59,268 bases of DNA from Bacteroidaceae bacterium (GCA_017616445.1 JAFZYE010000076.1:1-59268), one strand, 5' to 3'; counted from the stretch's first letter, positions 24,104-32,019 are shown. Numbers and translations: made by a program. Notes: a model not told the origin generated them from the sequence alone.

Positions 24104-27028
24104 ATGAGAAGACATTCGCTATTTGTCATGTATAGCCTGTTGATTATGCTGTTTACTGCTCCCTTCCGTCTTTTCTCGCAGGAGGGAGGACTTCTCATTA
24201 ATGAGATACAGGTGGCGAATGTCGATATGTTCATCGACCCATCGTTCAATTACGGTGCATGGGTAGAGATCTACAATCCCACTTCCGATACGATTCCTCT
24301 GACCAATATGATGCTTCGGCATACCGATGCAGAGGGTACGATGAAGCTACAGCGGCTCACGGCCCTTCATGGTACGCTCTATCCGCAAGGCTATTGCTGC
24401 CTTTGGTTTGACCACAACAAGAAGGACGGCTACTATGGAAAGACAGCAGGTGAGCAGATCCCATTCAAACTCGATTTTGAGGGCGGAGTCGTTGAACTGG
24501 TGGATTCCCGGGGAAACATCCTCGATGCAGTGGCCTATCCGGCTGGCATCCCGCGCTGTTCGTTTGCCCGTCTTACCGATGGGGGCATTGATTGGAAGTG
24601 GACCTCTACGCCTACGCCTTCGCAGTCGAATGTTGGTAGTCTGTTTGCCGACAAACGCCTTGCTGCTCCTGTTACCGATACCAAGGGTGGGGTGTTCTCC
24701 GATTCTCTGATGTTTCAGGTATCCATCCCCTCTGGTACAATCTTACATTACACCACCGATGGTTCCACACCCATACCAGGGAAATCACATGTTTCCGTTA
24801 CAGGTCTCTTCTCCGTATCCGAGACATCCGTCTTTCGCTTCATGCTGACAGCTGAGTGCTATCTCAACAGTCCGGTTGTTTCCCGTTCCTTCATCCGCCG
24901 TAGTCGCGACTATTACCTCCCCATTGTGAGTGTGACCACTCATCCCGATCACTTCTTCGACGATTCCATCGGCCTGTATGTGGGAGGTGTGAATGGACGT
25001 GTCGACAACCATCAGTCGAAACCGATGAACCAGAATATGGATTGGGAGCGACCTGTGAATGTGGAGTACTTCGTTCCCGATACCCTCACAGGGATTTGGT
25101 ATGAGACCCTCAATCAGGAGGCCACCTTCTCCATCTTTGGTGGATGGACTCGTTTCAACGAAGGTGACAGCATCTTCCAATTCAAGCCATCCTTCAAGTT
25201 GAAAGCCGAGTCGATGTACGAGGGTCTGAACTACTATCCTTATCCTGTTTTCTCAGCCAAACCTTATATCAAGAATAAGACCCTCATGGTGCGAAACGGT
25301 GGTCAGGATCAGCATGGGCGCATCTGGGATGCTGTCATTCAGCACCTCATCCATACGAGTGGCATCTATCTCGATTGTCAGGCCACCCAACCTGCGCACA
25401 TCTTCCTCAACGTCCTCTATCTCGGTATGTTCAACCTGCGTGAGGCTAGCAACCGCAACTTCGCCTATAGCAACTACGGTATCTACAGCGATGAAGTTGA
25501 CCAGTGGGAGAATGAGTTCGAGGTCAAGGCAGGGACAGGCACCATCTATTCCACCTGGTACAGTGAGAGTCAGAAACTGGCTAACAATCCTACGAGTACT
25601 TCCCTTTGGGAATCCATCTGCAATATCGTCGATGTTGATGAGTATTGCAATTATATGGCCGCAGAGATTTACATGGGCAACCTCGACTGGTTGCGTGGCG
25701 GTTTCAAGAACATCAAGGGATTCCGATGCAATAAGGACGACGGCAAGATTCACGTTGTGCTCTTCGACCTCGACGGCTGCTTTGGCGATACCGACATGAT
25801 TGTAAAGGTGTTCTCTGAAGGAAAAGGCCGACAGGTGGAAATCTTCAAAAATATGTTGCAGTACAAGCCGTTCCGTCAGCAGTTCATCGATGCCTATTGC
25901 CTCATGGGTGGTAGTGTGTTCCTGCCCGAACGCTGTCTGCCCATCATCCGCAATATGGAAGCTGAGCGGACTGCTGCGTTGGAATGGGAGGGTAAAGAAC
26001 CTCACACCAAGGCCGATAAGCTCTGCGGCATCCTTTCCGATAGGGAAAAACAGCACCAACTGCGTATCAACAACCTGAAGAAGCAACTTCGGCTGAATGA
26101 TGAACTGCAGGTAGATATCGCAGCCTCCACACCCCTTGCTGGCATCCTGCTCAACGGACACGAGATACCTACATCCCGTTTCTCAGGTTCCCTCTTTGGA
26201 AAGACTGAACTGACCGCCGTCATACCTGCTGGTCATCAGTTCGTTGGCTGGCAGGTGGACGATGTGATGGTATCTGCCGATACCGTCCTCGACCTCCGTT
26301 CCCTTGAGTTAGGCTCCCGTTCTTCCGTTGTGGCATTATTCGAATCTTTCCCTCTCGGGGGAGTTGGAGGGGGGCTGCCCATCCGCATCAACGAAGTCTC
26401 TGCTGCTAACGATATCTACATCAGCGACTACCAGAAGAAGAGCGACTGGATAGAACTCTACAACACCACCGATTCCCTCATCGACCTCGCAGGCATGTAT
26501 CTGAGTGACAATCCTGCGAAACCTCAGAAGTATCAGATACCTGCAGACGGAAATACTCTCATCGCTCCCCATGGCTACCGTATTGTGTGGTGCGACAAAC
26601 GTGAACCCCTTGAGCAACTTCATGCCGGGTTCAAACTCGAGAATGCCGATAGCGCCTTTGTTAGCATCCAGGCCCTCGATGGTTCATGGACTGATAGCCT
26701 CCGCTATCAGGCACAAGGCCGTTGGCAATCTTTCGGACGATTCCCCGACGGAACCGACTGTGTGGCTTTGCTTGATCGCATCACCATAGACCAGCCCAAC
26801 CATATCCTCACCCAAACCCAGCTCATTCAGAACCTCTCCCCAACCCTCTCCCAAGGAGATGTGGTCAAATCCTCTCCCTTTGGGGGAGATAAGGGAGGGG
26901 TTATTATCCAATACTATAACCTCAACGGACAGCGTCTCAGCCATCCCGAAGATGCTCCTATTGTCATTCGCCGCATCATCTATAGCGACGGCACCACAGA
27001 AAGTAAGAAGATCATCCGCAAGCCTTGA
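24104..27028 (+). CDS. Secreted CotH-type protein with two lamin-tail domains
   Basis: 974 residues. Order: signal peptide (residues 1-25), lamin-tail domain (LINEIQVANVDMF, WVEIYNPTSDTIPL), chitobiase-like Fn3 domain (ILHYTTDGSTPIPG), CotH kinase-like domain (RNGGQDQHGRIWD, YLGMFNLREASNRNF, then VLFDLDGCFGD), a short beta region (STPLAGILLNGHEIP), second lamin-tail domain (IRINEVSAANDIYI, WIELYNTTDSLIDLAG), and a short C-terminal tail (YYNLNGQRLSHPEDA) like the terminal modules of other secreted proteins here. CotH proteins are atypical protein kinases; in Bacteroidota they are surface proteins of unclear target. Two GC-rich repeats lie in frame, one before the second lamin-tail domain and one before the tail. 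Repeat-encoded segments thus fall at domain boundaries. Confidence 0.88.
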   Translation: MRRHSLFVMYSLLIMLFTAPFRLFSQEGGLLINEIQVANVDMFIDPSFNYGAWVEIYNPTSDTIPLTNMMLRHTDAEGTMKLQRLTALHGTLYPQGYCCLWFDHNKKDGYYGKTAGEQIPFKLDFEGGVVELVDSRGNILDAVAYPAGIPRCSFARLTDGGIDWKWTSTPTPSQSNVGSLFADKRLAAPVTDTKGGVFSDSLMFQVSIPSGTILHYTTDGSTPIPGKSHVSVTGLFSVSETSVFRFMLTAECYLNSPVVSRSFIRRSRDYYLPIVSVTTHPDHFFDDSIGLYVGGVNGRVDNHQSKPMNQNMDWERPVNVEYFVPDTLTGIWYETLNQEATFSIFGGWTRFNEGDSIFQFKPSFKLKAESMYEGLNYYPYPVFSAKPYIKNKTLMVRNGGQDQHGRIWDAVIQHLIHTSGIYLDCQATQPAHIFLNVLYLGMFNLREASNRNFAYSNYGIYSDEVDQWENEFEVKAGTGTIYSTWYSESQKLANNPTSTSLWESICNIVDVDEYCNYMAAEIYMGNLDWLRGGFKNIKGFRCNKDDGKIHVVLFDLDGCFGDTDMIVKVFSEGKGRQVEIFKNMLQYKPFRQQFIDAYCLMGGSVFLPERCLPIIRNMEAERTAALEWEGKEPHTKADKLCGILSDREKQHQLRINNLKKQLRLNDELQVDIAASTPLAGILLNGHEIPTSRFSGSLFGKTELTAVIPAGHQFVGWQVDDVMVSADTVLDLRSLELGSRSSVVALFESFPLGGVGGGLPIRINEVSAANDIYISDYQKKSDWIELYNTTDSLIDLAGMYLSDNPAKPQKYQIPADGNTLIAPHGYRIVWCDKREPLEQLHAGFKLENADSAFVSIQALDGSWTDSLRYQAQGRWQSFGRFPDGTDCVALLDRITIDQPNHILTQTQLIQNLSPTLSQGDVVKSSPFGGDKGGVIIQYYNLNGQRLSHPEDAPIVIRRIIYSDGTTESKKIIRKP
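26348..26379. repeat. GC-rich palindromic repeat in the CotH gene (inter-domain)
   Basis: CCCTCTCGGGGGAG then GGAGGGGGGC, translated as FPLGGVGGGLP immediately before the second lamin-tail domain. Confidence 0.8.
26833..26901. repeat. GC-rich palindromic repeat in the CotH gene (before the tail)
   Basis: Starts AACCTCTCCC and ends GGGAGGGGTT; about 69 bp, 23 codons, translated as a segment running from LSPTLSQGD to FGGDKGGV. Two half-elements look fused. Confidence 0.8.
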
Positions 27029-27057
27029 TAAGACTGAAGAATCACAATGTCCAATAG

Positions 27058-27086
27058 TCTGACAAAATTATCGTGATTTTGTCAGA
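27058..27086. promoter_or_regulatory. Perfect 11-bp inverted repeat between the CotH gene and hsp20
   Basis: TCTGACAAAAT, 7-nt loop, ATTTTGTCAGA. It could be a terminator for the CotH gene (a T-rich stretch follows) or an operator for hsp20. It is not the CIRCE heat-shock element. Confidence 0.5.
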
Positions 27087-27221
27087 TTGTCATCATTTTT
27101 CCCCTTGGCACACCATTTTGCGTTATCCATTAATGAAAGCCGAAGTGAAAACAGAGGCAATCAAAAAAATATTATCAATTATAAATTATTAATTATAAAT
27201 TACAAACGGGAGGTATTAATT

Positions 27222-27647
27222 ATGTTACCAGTAATGTTTCAGAACAGTTGGTTTCCAACAGTATTTGACGATTTCATGAACACTGATTTTATGCCTCGTG
27301 CCAACAGTACAGCACCTGCAGTCAATGTGAAAGAGGACGAAAAAGCCTACACGATGGAACTTGCAGCTCCAGGAATCAAGAAAGAATTCTGTCGAGTCAG
27401 CATTAACGACGAAGGCAATCTGAGCATCGCCATTGAGAACAAGACAGAACATAAGGAAAGTGACCACAAGCACCACTACCTGCGTCGTGAGTTCTCATAT
27501 TCAAACTATGAGCAGGCCTATACGCTTCCAGACGATGTCATCAAAGACAAGATCTCTGCCAAAGTTGAGAATGGCATCCTGACCGTCGTCATGCCAAAAG
27601 CAACGAAGGAAGAAAAGAAAACCACAAAGAACATCACCGTCTCGTAA
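27222..27647 (+). CDS. Small heat shock protein, Hsp20/alpha-crystallin family
   Basis: 141 residues. A cytoplasmic ATP-independent holdase forming large oligomers. The alpha-crystallin domain runs from about residue 30 (APAVNVKEDEKAYTMELAAPGIKKEF) to GILTVVMPK, whose GILTV matches the conserved GxLxx motif; LRREFSYSNYEQAYTLPDDV is the central strand. The ATG at 27222 is preceded by GGGAGGT, one of the few clear Shine-Dalgarno-like sites in the window, fitting a strongly translated stress gene. The longer upstream frame (from 27087) is not conserved in character and is rejected. A hairpin terminator follows at 27671. Confidence 0.95.
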   Translation: MLPVMFQNSWFPTVFDDFMNTDFMPRANSTAPAVNVKEDEKAYTMELAAPGIKKEFCRVSINDEGNLSIAIENKTEHKESDHKHHYLRREFSYSNYEQAYTLPDDVIKDKISAKVENGILTVVMPKATKEEKKTTKNITVS

Positions 27648-27670
27648 CGAGTTGATGTCCTAACAAGCAA

Positions 27671-27697
27671 AGCCGTCCTTTTCAGGGCGGCTTTTTT
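27671..27697 (+). terminator. Hairpin terminator after hsp20
   Basis: AGCCGTCC / GGGCGGCT stem with loop TTTTCA, then TTTTTT. On the minus strand it has only a weak T-run. Confidence 0.85.
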
Positions 27698-27705
27698 AGG
27701 CTCGC

Positions 27706-28189
27706 CTGCATATTCCTGTGTCGAATTAAGCCTGAATTCGAAGTGTATGCAGGCTTGATACATTCTGTATGTAGGCTTAATACTCCTGCTTTTCGGATAC
27801 GAAAACAACGCCGTTGTTTTGCCATTTGCACGCCGTTGTTTTGACGAAACATCGGTGTAGTTTTGAGCTTCCTACGCCGTACCCTTTTTGCGCCCTCGTG
27901 AGGCTGCACGTGTTCCCTCGCGTGTCTGCACGTGTAGCCTCGCGTAGCTGCAAGTTTTCCCTCGCGTACCGTCTTCGTTGTTCTCGGGGGTTACAGGTGT
28001 TGCAATCCCTGATTACACGAGCTGTGTTCCTTGAATACAGATAGCGGATTCATTGATTACAAATCACAATCCGAGTCACGCCCGAGAGGTGTTTTTGTAA
28101 ACCTTAGGGTTTGCACTTGTTAACCCTAGGCCTTGCAATTGCTAACCTTAGGGTTCGCAAATCTAACCCCTTAGCCCTGCCTTCATCAT
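27706..28189. repeat. 22-bp-period degenerate array, about 22 units with changing word
   Basis: Cutting the DNA every 22 bp from 27706 lines up related words at every junction. Block 1 (27728-27772): GTATGCAGGCTTGATAC type. Block 2 (27816-27882): ACGCCGTTGTTTTG. Block 3 (27904-27970): TCGCGTGTCTGCACGTG. Block 4 (27992-28058): TTGATTACA. Block 5 (28102-28168): TTAACCTTAGGGTT with trailing TTGCA. Each block has about four units. Words are 9-17 bp, separated by 5-13 variable bases. The period is not a multiple of three and stops occur, so it is not coding. It is unlike CRISPR: there is no constant repeat. It fills most of the 27648-28497 gap. Confidence 0.85.
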
Positions 28190-28205
28190 CTCTTCATTTG
28201 CATTG

Positions 28206-28213
28206 CAAAGTTA
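28206..28213 (-). promoter_or_regulatory. Minus-strand -7 box TAACTTTG facing into the 22-bp array
   Basis: Minus-strand TATAACTTTGCAATG is a full consensus; a start about 7 bases further would put the 5' end within about 10-20 bp of the array edge. A -33 TTTG is not obvious. No protein gene lies downstream on that strand for over 1 kb. Confidence 0.55.
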
Positions 28214-28430
28214 TAAAAACACTTCATAGACGTTTGTCTGTAAGCGGACTTCAGTGATTAGGGATTGCACCATATATATAAGTGCAATCCCTGAATCCCT
28301 GTCCTCCATACGCATTTCAGAGGGGCAATAGCAAAAGTGACGAATTGACGGGTTATGTTTTATATACAAAAACACTGGTTCAAAGAACAAAAAGAGCTGA
28401 AAGTGTGGTGCTTTCAGCCTTTTTTTGCAA
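28214..28430 (+). ncRNA. Candidate non-coding transcript ending at an orphan terminator
   Basis: No open frame of note. It contains a perfect hairpin at 28260-28292 (AGGGATTGCAC / GTGCAATCCCT, loop of 11) and ends at a strong terminator with no gene to terminate. The 12-mer TGCAATCCCTGA at 28283-28294 is identical to 28001-28012 in the 22-bp array. The plus-strand promoter is not clear. Confidence 0.35.
28395..28427 (+). terminator. Orphan Rho-independent terminator
   Basis: Stem GCTGAAAG / CTTTCAGC with loop TGTGGTG, followed by CTTTTTTTGC. The closest upstream plus-strand gene is hsp20, which already has its own terminator. Confidence 0.8.
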
Positions 28431-28470
28431 TTATTAGTAAATAGTAAATGGTTAAATGGTAAATTATTAT

Positions 28471-28478
28471 TACTTTTG
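28471..28478 (+). promoter_or_regulatory. -7 box TACTTTTG for the acidic hypothetical gene
   Basis: TACTTTTGCAT, 20 bp before the ATG at 28498; excludes the longer frame from 28456. Confidence 0.75.
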
Positions 28479-28497
28479 CATACCTAATTGTGCAATT

Positions 28498-28944
28498 ATG
28501 ACCATCAGTAACGCTTCAACATCAAATCTCCGCTCGGCTATTGAGCAGGCTGTTCATCATTTCACTCAGGATGATGACTTCTTGGTTATCACCGATTTTC
28601 ATCTGCATCTCGATGCTGATACGGGTGAGGTGAGTATCGCAGACGATACAGATGTAGCAATTGCTTCAACTGTTGTCGAGGAATGGATTGACCTCGATGG
28701 CGATGATGAGGTTGAGGGAATGGCTGGCGTGCTGACAGCGTTACTTCAGCAAATGTCGAATGAACATGTGTTCGACAATGTGAATGTGTCCAAACCTTTC
28801 TCGTTTGTTCTTGAGGACGACAATCAGGAGTCGATTCAAGAGCTCTTCTATGTGGATGAGGACATCATCGTGCTCAACAACGATTTGCTGAAGGATATGG
28901 ATAAGGATCTCGATGATTTCTTCGAGAAACTAATGAAAGAGTAG
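28498..28944 (+). CDS. Small acidic protein of unknown function
   Basis: 148 residues, not recognised. Strongly acidic (DDD, DGDDEVEG, DKDLDDFFEK), no signal peptide, no membrane segment, no cysteine, so probably cytoplasmic. The first 25 residues look helical (SNLRSAIEQAVHHF), followed by short strands (FLVITDFHLHLDADTGEVSI) as in a compact alpha/beta fold. It is preceded by a good promoter and followed by repeat-filled DNA, so it is monocistronic. The middle pattern (LDADTGEVSIADD) is also seen in proteins with a beta-hairpin, but I draw no function from it. Confidence 0.75.
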   Translation: MTISNASTSNLRSAIEQAVHHFTQDDDFLVITDFHLHLDADTGEVSIADDTDVAIASTVVEEWIDLDGDDEVEGMAGVLTALLQQMSNEHVFDNVNVSKPFSFVLEDDNQESIQELFYVDEDIIVLNNDLLKDMDKDLDDFFEKLMKE

Positions 28945-28974
28945 ACTCTAGACTTCAATTTTTCAATTTTTTTT

Positions 28975-29053
28975 AGAAGTTAACGCTTCGCTAGGAGTTA
29001 TCGCTTCGCTGGAAGTTAACGGTCTTCGACCTAGAAGTTAACACTTCGTTAGA
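28975..29053. repeat. Tandem GAAGTTAACGCTTCGCTAG-type repeat, four units
   Basis: Units AGAAGTTAACGCTTCGCT, AGGAGTTATCGCTTCGCT, GGAAGTTAACGGTCTTCGAC(CT) and AGAAGTTAACACTTCGTT. A single unit occurs at 37630-37648. Flanked by TCTAGAC words at 28943 and 29127. Confidence 0.8.
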
Positions 29054-29152
29054 CGATACCTTAGCTTGTTTACACCAGCAGTCATTTATCTGCCACTCCA
29101 GAACTCCTGACACTCCTGTCACTCCTATGCTAGAGTCTAGCGTCTAACTTTC

Positions 29153-30016
29153 TCAGCTGAAAATGATGGTTTTGTTTTTGTAGGTGAGGATTTTTCGCTC
29201 TACGTGTTTTTGTACTGCTCTTGAGAGGACAATCTTCTCGAGGTCTTTGCCTTTGAGTACAAGGGTCTCAGGTGTGTCCTTGTGGGTGATGCGTACCACA
29301 TCCTGTTCAATGATTGGTCCTGCATCGAGGTCGGCTGTCACGTAGTGGCTGGTGGCTCCGATAATCTTCACGCCTCGCTGATAGGCCTGATGATAGGGCT
29401 TTGCTCCGATGAATGCAGGGAGGAACGAGTGGTGGATGTTGATGATTTTGTGTGGATAGGCCTTGATCATCTCATCGGAGATAATCTGCATGTAGCGTGC
29501 GAGTACGATGAAGGTGACTTTCTTCTCTTTCAGCAACGCTAACTCGGCTTGCTCAACCTCACGTTTGTTCGACCAGTCTTTCTCTATCTGCCATACATAA
29601 TAAGGTATGCCGAACTGCTCTGCTACAGGACGCAGGTCTTCATGGTTGGATATGATACATGGGATGTCGACATTGAGTTCGCCTGCCTGATAGCGTGCGA
29701 GCAGGTCGTAGAGACAATGGTTCATCTTCGACACGAAGAGGGCCATGCGTGGCTTCACGTTGCCGAAGTAGAGGCTGAACTGCATGTCGTAACGCTGTGC
29801 GTAGAGGGTGCGGATGTACTCTTCGAGTTTGTCGGCTGGTACGAGGAATTTCTCGAGTGTCCATTCGACACGCATGAAGAAATGCTCCTCGACATGATCT
29901 ACATATTGGTCGAGATAGATGATGTTACCGTTGTTATCGGTGATGAACTTTGTGATTTCTGTAATGATGCCCTGCTTATCGGGGCAGTGAAGGAGTAAAA
30001 TTGCTGTCTGTTTCAT
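29153..30016 (-). CDS. purU: Formyltetrahydrofolate deformylase
   Basis: 287 residues, standard length. It hydrolyses 10-formyl-THF to formate and THF, balancing the one-carbon pool and feeding PurT with formate. N-terminal ACT-like domain (ILLLHCPDKQGIITEITKFI, residues 5-90) and C-terminal formyltransferase domain with SNHEDLRPV, the catalytic motif NIHHSFLPAFIGAKPYHQAY (Asn-His) and the Asp in TADLDAGPIIEQD. No consensus promoter is visible in the short upstream region, which instead carries a hairpin at 30077-30118 and AAGGGAAGTTA words. Confidence 0.96.
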   Translation of the reverse strand: MKQTAILLLHCPDKQGIITEITKFITDNNGNIIYLDQYVDHVEEHFFMRVEWTLEKFLVPADKLEEYIRTLYAQRYDMQFSLYFGNVKPRMALFVSKMNHCLYDLLARYQAGELNVDIPCIISNHEDLRPVAEQFGIPYYVWQIEKDWSNKREVEQAELALLKEKKVTFIVLARYMQIISDEMIKAYPHKIINIHHSFLPAFIGAKPYHQAYQRGVKIIGATSHYVTADLDAGPIIEQDVVRITHKDTPETLVLKGKDLEKIVLSRAVQKHVERKILTYKNKTIIFS

Positions 30017-30076
30017 TGTCTGTTATGTATTATTATTGAATTGAAGGGCTTAGAAGGGAAGTTAAAGGGAAGTTAA

Positions 30077-30118
30077 AGGGACGAATGTTTAGAAAACATC
30101 CAACGAGTAACGTCCCTT
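30077..30118. other. Hairpin in the gap between the TPR gene and purU
   Basis: AAGGGACG at 30077-30084 pairs with CGTCCCTT at 30111-30118; an inner ATGTTTAGAAAACAT can also pair. It is either the end of the TPR transcript or part of the purU leader. No known riboswitch was recognised. Confidence 0.45.
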
Positions 30119-30162
30119 CATAGCCTTTTAACTTCTTTTCCATTCCTTTTAACATCCTGTCC

Positions 30163-31917
30163 TTATTTCTTCCTGCTTTGTTTAATGATGCTATATGCTT
30201 GATAAACGCCCAGTTCGCCTGCCTTGCTCAGGTCACTCTCGGCTGCCGGTTGGTTCTCGGTATAGATATGGAGGATGCCCCGATTGTAATAGGCAAGTGC
30301 GAAGTTGGCCTTCTTGCTGATTGCGATGGTGAGGTTGTCGATTGCCTCTTTGTATTTGCCTTGCATTGCGAGGGTACATGCATAGTTGTAGTAGGCTTCC
30401 GCAAATTGTGGAGCCTCGGTGGTACACCGCCTGAATGAGTCGGCTGCCAGATTGATGAGGCCTTCGCTTCCTTTCTTCGTCTCTGGCCGTTCTTTTGTGT
30501 TCGCTGTCTGCAACCGCTCTTCGTCAGCTTGCATGCATAGCTCGATTCCTCGCTGAAACTCATCTATGGTGTGTTTCGAAATTCTGTATGCTTCGATGGT
30601 GTAGTCGTTGAGCACACTCTCGTTGGCTGTGTTCTCATCGTTGTTGAGTACGATAATCGGCAGCAGTTTCGTCTCGAAGGCTTTGTTCTGAATCTTTCCG
30701 CGGTATTCGTCCTCATATTCTTTTGTGTTTTCTTCCTCAACCAGTTGCTGGAAGTCGTTCGGGTCGATCTGTGATTTCTTTCGTGTGCGGTTCTTCTGTC
30801 GGCTGGTTGGGGTAGAGTAGCCGTAGCGATGAGCCACATTCTCACGCAGGATATGTTCCTCATCCTTCATGGCTCCTCGTGTATCGCCAATCTTTCGTCG
30901 TGCCTCTGCACGCAGCTGGTAGCCATAGAGGAATTTCGGGAACTCCTCAATCACCTTGGTGTAGTCGCGTATAGCTGCCTGATAGTCGCCTGTCTGGTCG
31001 TAGAGTCGTGCACGATTGAAGAGGGTCATGATGTCATCAGGGTCGCGTTCGAGGATGAAGTCGAAGTCCTCAATGGCTTTGTTGTCTTCGCCTACTGACG
31101 CACGCAACAGACCTCGGTTGTAGTGTCCCACGAAGTTGGTGGGGTCGATATCGAGTGCCATATCGTAGTCGGACATCGCTCCACGATAGTTGTTCTGTTG
31201 GAACCGGCACATAGCACGATTGATGATGCTATGTACATTTTTCGGCTGCAGACGAATGGCTTCGTTGAGATTTGCCTCAGCATCTGCAAACTCCTCGCGT
31301 TTCATCAGCATAGCTGCCTTGAACGATAGGGCTTGTGGGTTGAATTTCTCAACCTCCAACGCTTTGTCGGCATATTGCTCGGCTGCAATCGTGTCACCTT
31401 CCTTCAGCTGTGTCTCTGCTTTCAGCAGGTAACCGTCGGCATACTTGGGCCATTTCGCGATGAAGCGTACCAAGGCTGAGTCGGCTTTGTTCAGACTGTC
31501 TATTTCGAGATAACACAACACTAAGTTGTGCCAGATAGAGCGTTTGCTGTCATCGATATTGATTGCCTCTTCATAGTCCATCGCTGCACCAGCATAGTCT
31601 TTCAGGTTGATGCGCGAAAGGCCTCGTACCTCGTATGAGTTGGCGTAGTAGGGATTGAGCAGGATGGCTTTGCCGCAGTCGACCTCTGCTCCTGTGTAGT
31701 CTTCCAAGTAGAACTTAGCCAGTCCTCGGAAGAAATACGGCTCATAGAGATGGGGCTTGGCAGAGATGACCTGACTGAAATACTGAATGGAGAGTGCATA
31801 ATCGTCGTACGACAGTGCATTACGGCCAATAATCATCATGCGCTCAGCATTGATCTGTGCTGAGAGCATAAGCGAACTGCATAAGCAGATGATCGTGATG
31901 ATCGAACGCAACCTCAT
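30163..31917 (-). CDS. Secreted tetratricopeptide-repeat protein
   Basis: 584 residues. Signal peptide (MRLRSIITIICLCSSLMLSA). About 10 TPR units between residues 30 and 360, recognised by repeated Y-Y-RG-A---D---AI pattern (AVDCGKAILLNPYYANSYEVRG, AMSDYDMALDIDPTNFVGHYNRG, AIEDFDFILERDPDDIMTLFNRA), a Lys/Glu-rich charged linker (about 365-470) and two more TPRs at the C-terminus. It is a periplasmic protein-protein interaction scaffold; the partner is unknown. It follows def by 102 bp of TCTAGAC-word repeats and may be the last gene of the ruvX-def transcript. Confidence 0.88.
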   Translation of the reverse strand: MRLRSIITIICLCSSLMLSAQINAERMMIIGRNALSYDDYALSIQYFSQVISAKPHLYEPYFFRGLAKFYLEDYTGAEVDCGKAILLNPYYANSYEVRGLSRINLKDYAGAAMDYEEAINIDDSKRSIWHNLVLCYLEIDSLNKADSALVRFIAKWPKYADGYLLKAETQLKEGDTIAAEQYADKALEVEKFNPQALSFKAAMLMKREEFADAEANLNEAIRLQPKNVHSIINRAMCRFQQNNYRGAMSDYDMALDIDPTNFVGHYNRGLLRASVGEDNKAIEDFDFILERDPDDIMTLFNRARLYDQTGDYQAAIRDYTKVIEEFPKFLYGYQLRAEARRKIGDTRGAMKDEEHILRENVAHRYGYSTPTSRQKNRTRKKSQIDPNDFQQLVEEENTKEYEDEYRGKIQNKAFETKLLPIIVLNNDENTANESVLNDYTIEAYRISKHTIDEFQRGIELCMQADEERLQTANTKERPETKKGSEGLINLAADSFRRCTTEAPQFAEAYYNYACTLAMQGKYKEAIDNLTIAISKKANFALAYYNRGILHIYTENQPAAESDLSKAGELGVYQAYSIIKQSRKK

Positions 31918-31924
31918 ATCCTAA

Positions 31925-31982
31925 AAATAGACTCTAGACGCTAGACCTTAGACTTTAGACTCTAGACTTTAGACGCTAGCTC
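31925..31982. repeat. Longest TCTAGAC/TTTAGAC tandem word repeat
   Basis: Seven or eight consecutive 7-9 bp words (TAGACTC, TAGACGC, TAGACCT, TAGACTT) followed by CTTACCTCTAACTTCTTAC words, between def and the TPR gene. Confidence 0.85.
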
Positions 31983-32019
31983 TCTTACCTCTAACTTCTT
32001 ACTTCTTACCTCTTAATTC

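Noticed and set aside
27112-27125. A sigma-54 promoter before hsp20 (TTGGCAC followed by TTTTGC)
   Set aside because: The distance between GG and GC is 11 bases in place of the required 10, so the match is not convincing.
27518-27909. Minus-strand open frames across the array and hsp20 end
   Set aside because: They are made of 22-bp repeat sequence, have no conserved start or composition, and the period would shift frame at each unit.
27706-28189. The 22-bp array as a CRISPR array
   Set aside because: There is no constant direct repeat, the period of 22 bp is too short for repeat plus spacer, and no cas gene is near.
30077-30118. A folate-sensing riboswitch before purU
   Set aside because: Only a simple hairpin is visible; none of the known THF riboswitch core sequences could be recognised.
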